Below, piece after piece: positions 59,591 through 64,000 of a DNA stretch of 64,000 nucleotides (its first letter is position 1; the number at the start of each line of letters is the position of its first letter). The stretch covers positions 20,306 through 84,305 of the forward strand of contig CAYXAP010000033.1 of assembly GCA_964462035.1 (NCBI GenBank), given 5' to 3'. The notes under the pieces were generated by a model that was given only the letters and a program-made list of their open reading frames with translations, did not search any database and was not told where the DNA came from. Source of the stretch: UBA1660 sp964462035. GTDB taxonomy: Bacteria; Myxococcota_A; Polyangia; Polyangiales; Houyiibacteriaceae. Both the position numbers and the translations under genes were made by a program.

Positions 59591-62086
59591 GTGAGCCATC
59601 CATCCGTACCCGATTCGCTACACGAGCGCTTCGACATCCACGACGCCATCGAGCCCGGCAGCACCGGGCCCCGCTTCCGGGCGACCGACAAGTCCAACGG
59701 CCGCAAGGGCGTCCTGGTCCTCGTCGACGCTGCCGCGCTCCCTTCGTCGTCCGACCGACAGCGGGTCCGACGCGAGCTGGCCAAGCAGGCGACGCTCTCG
59801 CACCCCAACCTGGCGCTGCCGTTGGTGACCGGCGAGGCAGGGAAGAACCTCTACTACCTGCGTGAGGACGTCCCTGGGACGACGCTCCGTACCCGCCTGA
59901 GCTCCGGGACTTTCCAGCCCTCGGAGGCGCTCGCCATCACGACGCAGATCGCCGCGGGCCTCGACGAGCTCCATCGCGCGGGACTCCTCTTCCGCGATCT
60001 GAAGCCGGAGCGAATCGTCGTCCAGGATGGTGGCAACGTCGTGCTCCTCGAGGCGGGCCTCGCCGCGCCCATCGAGAACGAGGAGACCGTGGGCCTGCAG
60101 GGCACCGCGCCCTATGTCTCCCCCGAGCAGGCCAAGGGCAAGCTCCAGTCGTTCCGCAGCGATCTCTACGCCCTCGGCGTGATCCTGCACGAGATGATCG
60201 TCGGCGAGCCGCCGCACTCCGGCGACGACGTCGAGGCCATCCTCGCGGCGCACCGCGCGGACGAGATCCCAGCGGCGCCGAGCTCGCTTCCGGAGGGCGC
60301 TCAGGAGCTCCACCAGCAGCTCCTCGCCCGTGAGCCCCGCAAGCGCCCCTTCTCGGCCCAGCAGGTCCGGCAGTCGCTGAACCCCTTCCTGCCCTCCGAG
60401 CTCCAGGTCGCCGGCGGCGACGCGAGCCCGAAGCGTGCGCACAAGGCCACGATGCTCGGGATGCCGGCCGTCGGTCCCGCGCGACCGCCCAGCATGCAGC
60501 CCGCCCGGCCCCCCAGCATGGAGCCGCCGGAGCCGAAACCCGAGCCGACGCCCGAGCGGAAGGCCGGGACGACCGGCCACGGCAACCCGGACCGGACCCA
60601 GCAGGTCGCGCTCGCCGACATCATCGAGGAAGAGCCGATCGCGAAGAAGGCGAGTACGCCGCCCGCGGCTCCCGGCACGCCCAGCAAGCCGCCGCCCCAC
60701 CCGGGCTCGGTGCCGCCCGAGAAGCCCAGCGTGGAGACCACCCAGCCGCTCGATGCGCTGGACATCATCGACGAAGCGGACGCTCCCACGACGGCTCCCG
60801 TCGTGGCCGCCGCCGCGGCCCCGGTCGACGGAGGGGCGGCCGAGCCCGTCGCGCAACCGGCGCAGCCCCAGCCGGTCGCCGAGCCCGCCGCTCAGCCCGC
60901 CGCTCAGGCCGACGCGCAAGGCGCCTACCCCGCACAGCCGGACGCTGCCGGCGCGGCATTCCCCGATGACCCCATCCCGGCCCCCGAGGGAGCCGACGTC
61001 GACGATGGCGGTCTCGACTACGACGACCTCGCCGAGACGATCGCGCGCGAGGCTCCCTCCGAGCTCGCGGGGATGAGCCCCGCCGTGGGCGCGGGCGCGT
61101 TCCCGCCCGCGGATGCGAGCAGCAGCGGTGGTGGCGCCGCGTTCCCGCCGGCGGCCTCGGGCGCCGCGGCGAGCAGCGCCGGTGCCCAGCCCGCACCCCA
61201 ACAGGCTTCCGGAGCGGCCGCCGCTTCCGGGCAGGGCGCGTACGCCGAGCCGGTTCAGGCCGAGCCCGCCGGCGGCAACAAGAACGGTCTCTTCTTCCTC
61301 GCGGGTGGCGCGCTCATCTTCTTGTCGGTCGCGCTCTTCATCGGCTGGCAGATCATCTCGAGCCAGGACGAGACCGGCCCGATGGCGATGGCGCCGTCCG
61401 CCGCACCTGCAGCGACGCCGGCCACGCCGGCCACGCCGACTCAGAACCCCGCCACGCCGGCGACCCCGGCGGCTGCGGTGGAGGAGCCCAAGCCCGAGGA
61501 GGTCGCCGCGGAAGAGGCCACCACCGAAGAAGGCGCCGATGAGGCCGCTGCCGAGGAGGCCGCAGCCGAAGAAGCGGCGGCTGCCGAGGCCGCCGCGGCG
61601 GAAGCGGCGGCTGCCGAAGCCGCCGCCGAGGAAGAAGAAGAGGAAGAGGAAGAGCCCGCATCGACGATGACCGCGACTCGGCGGACCCGTCGCGCTACGG
61701 CCCGCACCGAGATGGCCGCGGCGATGGCTCCGAGCGGCGGCAGCGCGTTCGACCAGACTCGCGAGCAGGCCCGCGAAGCCTTCCAGGCGCGGAACTGGGC
61801 CGTCGCCGCTCAGCTCTACCAGCGCGCGACCGCCATGAACCCGCGTCACGCCGGTTCGTGGTCCGGTCTCGGTGCCGCCCAGATGCAGATGCGCAACTAC
61901 AACGGGGCGGTCCAGTCGTACCAGCGGGCGGTCACTCTCAGCCCCCGCAGCTCCGGTTTCTTCACCGCGCTCGGCCACGCCTATCGCGCGCAGGGCAACC
62001 GAAACGCCGCCCGCCAGGCATATCAGCGTGCGCTAGCGCTCAGCCCGCAGAACCGCTCGGCCCAGCAAGCGCTACAGGCACTCTGA
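59591..62086 (+). CDS. Pseudokinase-TM-TPR protein
   Basis: An 831-residue protein from GTG 59591. Residues 12-265 have the fold of a Hanks kinase. The ATP lysine is missing (VLVLVD where VAIK belongs), HRD-KPEN reads FRDLKPER (Asp136 kept, Asn lost) and DFG is replaced by EAG (154-156). The activation-loop GTAPYVSPEQ is kept. A Pro/Ala/Glu linker, a TM helix at about 565-585 (LFFLAGGALIFLSVALFIGW), an Ala/Glu-rich stretch and three or four TPRs (about 720-831) follow. Probably a non-catalytic kinase acting as an envelope signalling scaffold. Its stop shares a base with the next ATG. Confidence 0.85.
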   Translation: MSHPSVPDSLHERFDIHDAIEPGSTGPRFRATDKSNGRKGVLVLVDAAALPSSSDRQRVRRELAKQATLSHPNLALPLVTGEAGKNLYYLREDVPGTTLRTRLSSGTFQPSEALAITTQIAAGLDELHRAGLLFRDLKPERIVVQDGGNVVLLEAGLAAPIENEETVGLQGTAPYVSPEQAKGKLQSFRSDLYALGVILHEMIVGEPPHSGDDVEAILAAHRADEIPAAPSSLPEGAQELHQQLLAREPRKRPFSAQQVRQSLNPFLPSELQVAGGDASPKRAHKATMLGMPAVGPARPPSMQPARPPSMEPPEPKPEPTPERKAGTTGHGNPDRTQQVALADIIEEEPIAKKASTPPAAPGTPSKPPPHPGSVPPEKPSVETTQPLDALDIIDEADAPTTAPVVAAAAAPVDGGAAEPVAQPAQPQPVAEPAAQPAAQADAQGAYPAQPDAAGAAFPDDPIPAPEGADVDDGGLDYDDLAETIAREAPSELAGMSPAVGAGAFPPADASSSGGGAAFPPAASGAAASSAGAQPAPQQASGAAAASGQGAYAEPVQAEPAGGNKNGLFFLAGGALIFLSVALFIGWQIISSQDETGPMAMAPSAAPAATPATPATPTQNPATPATPAAAVEEPKPEEVAAEEATTEEGADEAAAEEAAAEEAAAAEAAAAEAAAAEAAAEEEEEEEEEPASTMTATRRTRRATARTEMAAAMAPSGGSAFDQTREQAREAFQARNWAVAAQLYQRATAMNPRHAGSWSGLGAAQMQMRNYNGAVQSYQRAVTLSPRSSGFFTALGHAYRAQGNRNAARQAYQRALALSPQNRSAQQALQAL

Positions 62087-62910
62087 TGAGTGACGAGAAA
62101 AAGAAGAGGCGCTCGGCCAGCAAGGTCGAGCGTCGGCGCAAAGGTGCGCCTCGCAAGAAGCTGAGCCCCGAGCTGGAGGCGCTCGCTCGCGGTGACGAGA
62201 AGGCCCTCCGGAAGAAGCGGAAGGAGCGGCTTCGGGATCCCCGCCCCGTCGCTCTGATCCCCGGCGTCGCCAACCGTGACGCCCGGGCGGTGGCCGACGC
62301 GCGGGTGGAGGCCATGCGCGCGATGATCGCCTGGGACGACCAGGACTCGCTCGACCAGGCCTTCGCCGATCTGATGGTCCTCCGCCTGTGGCGGGGACTG
62401 AGCATCACCGGCATGGACGCCCTGACCGAGGACCTGCTCGAGCTCTCGCCGGAGGATGCCCGTGGGGCGGCCGAGCGTGGCGCGGCCGCGACCGGTCGGA
62501 GCCTCGAGCCCCTGGACGACGTGGCGGTGGCCGCTTGGCTCCGAACGGAGGCCGCGCTCCTCGAGATGGAGATCGATGCCGGCGTCGGCGTGGATGCCGA
62601 GGGACGGATTTCATTGAGCTTTCCGGCGGTCGTGGCCCCGGAGGCCTTCGACGCCGTGGCTCGCCGGCTGGCGCCGCTGCTCGACGACCGACGGCCGAAG
62701 CGGCCGTCTCGGGACTCGGACGGCGATCGCGGTCGCGACGACCGCAAAGGGCCACCCCGCGGCCGCGGGGGTGGCGACGATCGACGCGGACCGCCCCGCG
62801 ACAAGGGCGGCTACCGCGGGAAGGGCGGCCCCGGTGGCGGCCGTGGCGGCCCCGGCGGCGGACCGCGCGGCAAGGGCGGCTACCGAGGAAAAGGCGGCAA
62901 GGGCCGCTGA
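62086..62910 (+). CDS. Unknown protein with RGG-rich C-terminal tail
   Basis: A 274-residue cytoplasmic protein. The N terminus is Lys/Arg-rich (KKKRRSASKVERRRKGAPRKK). A middle helical domain (about 70-200) has no recognised family, though DSLDQAFADLMVLRLWRGLSI and EDLLELSPEDARGAAERGAAA look ordered. The last 70 residues are Arg/Gly/Lys repeats (GGYRGKGGPGGGRGGPGGG) of the RGG/RNA-binding type. It overlaps the pseudokinase stop by one base and precedes rplU by 157 bp. A role in RNA or ribosome biology is suggested by tail and neighbours but unproven. Confidence 0.75.
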   Translation: MSDEKKKRRSASKVERRRKGAPRKKLSPELEALARGDEKALRKKRKERLRDPRPVALIPGVANRDARAVADARVEAMRAMIAWDDQDSLDQAFADLMVLRLWRGLSITGMDALTEDLLELSPEDARGAAERGAAATGRSLEPLDDVAVAAWLRTEAALLEMEIDAGVGVDAEGRISLSFPAVVAPEAFDAVARRLAPLLDDRRPKRPSRDSDGDRGRDDRKGPPRGRGGGDDRRGPPRDKGGYRGKGGPGGGRGGPGGGPRGKGGYRGKGGKGR

Positions 62911-63067
62911 GCGCCAGGATCGCCCGTGATTCGGCGGGGGGCCGGTTCGGGGCCGATTTTCCCTTGCGGGCCGGGCCACGATCGCTCAAGGTTCCGCTCC
63001 CTTTCTTCCGGGTCGGGAGAAAAGGTCATGATTTCGGGTCCTCGCGACCCTTCGAAGAGGCTGCAGC
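62911..63067 (+). promoter_or_regulatory. rplU leader region
   Basis: No gene. The region has G-rich blocks and a short hairpin GGGTC/GACCC (63034-63048 approximately) upstream of the GTG start of rplU, where autoregulatory leaders of ribosomal protein operons usually lie. No clear promoter hexamers were found. The GAAGAGG before 63068 is the ribosome binding site. Confidence 0.35.
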
Positions 63068-63379
63068 GTGACGTACGCAATCATCAAGACCGGCGGTAAG
63101 CAGTACCGCGTCAGCGAAGGCGACACGATTCGTGTCGAGAAGATCCAGGGTGAGGTCGGGTCGAGCATCGAGCTCGACGAGGTCCTCATGGTCGGCGGCG
63201 ACGACGTCTCCGTGGGCACGCCCCTCGTGAGCGGCGCCAAGGTCACGGCCGAGATCGTGGCTCAGGATCGCGCGAAGAAGATCATCGTCTTCAAGATGAA
63301 GCGCCGGAAGAACTACCGCCGGAAGCAGGGCCACCGTCAGCCCTACACCGAGCTTCGCATCACCGGCGTCAGCGCCTGA
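63068..63379 (+). CDS. rplU: 50S ribosomal protein L21
   Basis: A 103-residue ribosomal protein binding 23S rRNA: AIIKTGGKQYRVSEGDTI at the N terminus, IELDEVLMVGGDDVSVGTPLV, and the C-terminal basic rRNA contact KMKRRKNYRRKQGHRQPYTEL. Length is normal. The GTG at 63068 is the family start. It is 15 bp before rpmA, the universal pair. Confidence 0.97.
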   Translation: MTYAIIKTGGKQYRVSEGDTIRVEKIQGEVGSSIELDEVLMVGGDDVSVGTPLVSGAKVTAEIVAQDRAKKIIVFKMKRRKNYRRKQGHRQPYTELRITGVSA

Positions 63380-63394
63380 GGAGAGGACAGAGCA

Positions 63395-63658
63395 ATGGCA
63401 CATAAGAAGGGACAGGGCTCTTCCCGTAACGGCCGCGACTCGAACGCCCAGTATCGCGGCGTGAAGGTCTTCGGCGGGGAAACCGTCACCGCTGGCAGCA
63501 TCCTGGTTCGCCAGGTCGGCCTGAAGTTCAAGCCCGGCAAGAACGTCGGCGTCGGCAAGGACTACACCCTCTTCGCGAAGAGCGATGGTGTGGTGACCTT
63601 CGAGCGCCAGGGCAAGCGCGACAAGCGCGTCGCCGTGTACGCGGACGCCGCCGAGTGA
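63395..63658 (+). CDS. rpmA: 50S ribosomal protein L27
   Basis: An 87-residue ribosomal protein near the peptidyl-transferase centre: MAHKKGQGSSRNGRDSNAQY start, GVKVFGGETVTAGSILVRQ, and C-terminal VGVGKDYTLFAKSDGVVTFE. There is no cleavable N-terminal extension of the Firmicutes type. A GGAGAGG precedes the ATG. The usual third gene (obgE) does not follow; a terminator and a repeat element do. Confidence 0.97.
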   Translation: MAHKKGQGSSRNGRDSNAQYRGVKVFGGETVTAGSILVRQVGLKFKPGKNVGVGKDYTLFAKSDGVVTFERQGKRDKRVAVYADAAE

Positions 63659-63685
63659 CCCGCTGACGGCTTCGGCTGTCACGAG

Positions 63686-63717
63686 CGGTCCGTTCCTTCG
63701 GGGGCGGGCCGTTTTTC
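63686..63717 (+). terminator. Rho-independent terminator after rplU-rpmA
   Basis: CGGTCCG (63686-63692) pairs with CGGGCCG (63705-63711, one G-U) and is followed directly by TTTTT (63712-63716), a textbook intrinsic terminator 28 bp after the rpmA stop. Confidence 0.8.
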
Positions 63718-63751
63718 GTTCCGTCCCCCCCTCCGCTCTCGGGCTTCGTTC

Positions 63752-63967
63752 CGCCCCGTTGCGCCCTTGTTTTCTCACAAAGGCACCAAGAACACGGAGT
63801 TGCACAAAGAGTTTGGACTTGGGGTTGGTTTCGAGTCGAAGTTTCGTCTTGGCGCACCTGTGACGAGTGACTGCCGGTCCGGCGTCTACGTCTGCTACCC
63901 ACTCTTTCCTCTTCGTGAGCCTTCGTGCTCTCTGTGGCTTTGTGCGAAAACAAGAGTCCACCGGGCG
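63752..63967. repeat. Dispersed inverted-repeat element, copy B
   Basis: An approximately 216-bp element with the same terminal arms as 12060-12266 but inverted: CTTGTTTTCTCACAAAGGCA at the left, and TGGCTTTGTGCGAAAACAAG at the right. The internal tag occurs as GGTTGGTTTCGAGT at 63823-63836. It is placed just after the rplU-rpmA terminator. It has no coding capacity of its own. The remaining bases to 64000 hold nothing recognisable. Confidence 0.85.
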
Positions 63968-64000
63968 TGTCGCAGCCTGGGGTGGAGCGGGGGGCGCTAG

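Noticed and set aside
1..64000. Defence island, prophage, secondary-metabolite cluster or integrative element
   Set aside because: No integrase, transposase, phage structural gene, restriction system, PKS/NRPS or base-composition break was found.

Overview
The window is GC-rich with strong G/C third-codon bias and many GTG starts, and it carries several families typical of Myxococcota. These are Glt/Agl-type TPR and AgmX/PglI envelope proteins, a myxobacterial-type outer-membrane barrel, MopE-like calcium/copper-motif lipoproteins, a DUF1552/DUF1592 pair, Hanks-type kinases and many alanine/proline/glutamate-rich proteins. A member of the class Polyangia (Sandaracinus-like) is the best guess. 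That is inference from gene content, not from a marker-gene tree.

Layout: (1) 1-2031: a cut lipoprotein gene, cysteine synthase and a Cys-rich lipoprotein. (2) 2080-12041: a compact operon matching in order and architecture the Glt (gliding/envelope) complex: barrel, acidic periplasmic protein, three TPR proteins, a small periplasmic protein and an FHA-like/TM/TonB-like protein. (3) 12042-24053: repeat element, SMUG1 glycosylase, GNAT-nitrilase fusion, amine oxidase, PH-like membrane protein plus Ser/Thr kinase, pyruvate kinase, a run of exported proteins and a leucine-dehydrogenase-type enzyme. (4) 24111-30212: four-gene signalling operon (PilZ-REC-EAL protein, histidine kinase, response regulator, hybrid kinase), all joined by 4-nt NTGA overlaps. 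(5) 30460-36143: thioredoxin, GltJ-like zinc-ribbon protein, PilZ protein, a divergent DUF2834-like/XRE pair around a 23-bp palindrome, ABM and TerB proteins, and a sensor kinase. (6) 36131-43781: DUF1552/DUF1592 pair, acyltransferase, unknown protein, UvrC and a sigma factor. (7) 43965-50741: ZapA-FTHF cyclo-ligase-NtrC operon, and divergently a 1450-residue zinc-ribbon/TM/TPR protein. (8) 50865-59495: giant Cys-module lipoprotein, purine salvage pair, duplicated PH-like protein, lipoprotein and GT-C glycosyltransferase. (9) 59591-64000: pseudokinase-TPR protein, RGG-tailed protein, rplU-rpmA, terminator and a second copy of the repeat element.

How it fits together: most genes serve the envelope and signalling. 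The Glt-like operon, the GltJ-like protein at 30890 and the zinc-ribbon TPR protein at 46389 could form one trans-envelope machine. The c-di-GMP proteins (27984-30212 and 32209) lie close to one of these. Housekeeping genes (cysK, pyk, uvrC, zapA, rplU, rpmA) are interspersed singly. No rRNA, tRNA, CRISPR array, prophage or transposase was found. The main non-coding novelty is a ~210-bp dispersed inverted-repeat element present twice in opposite orientation, plus several strong palindromes between divergent genes.
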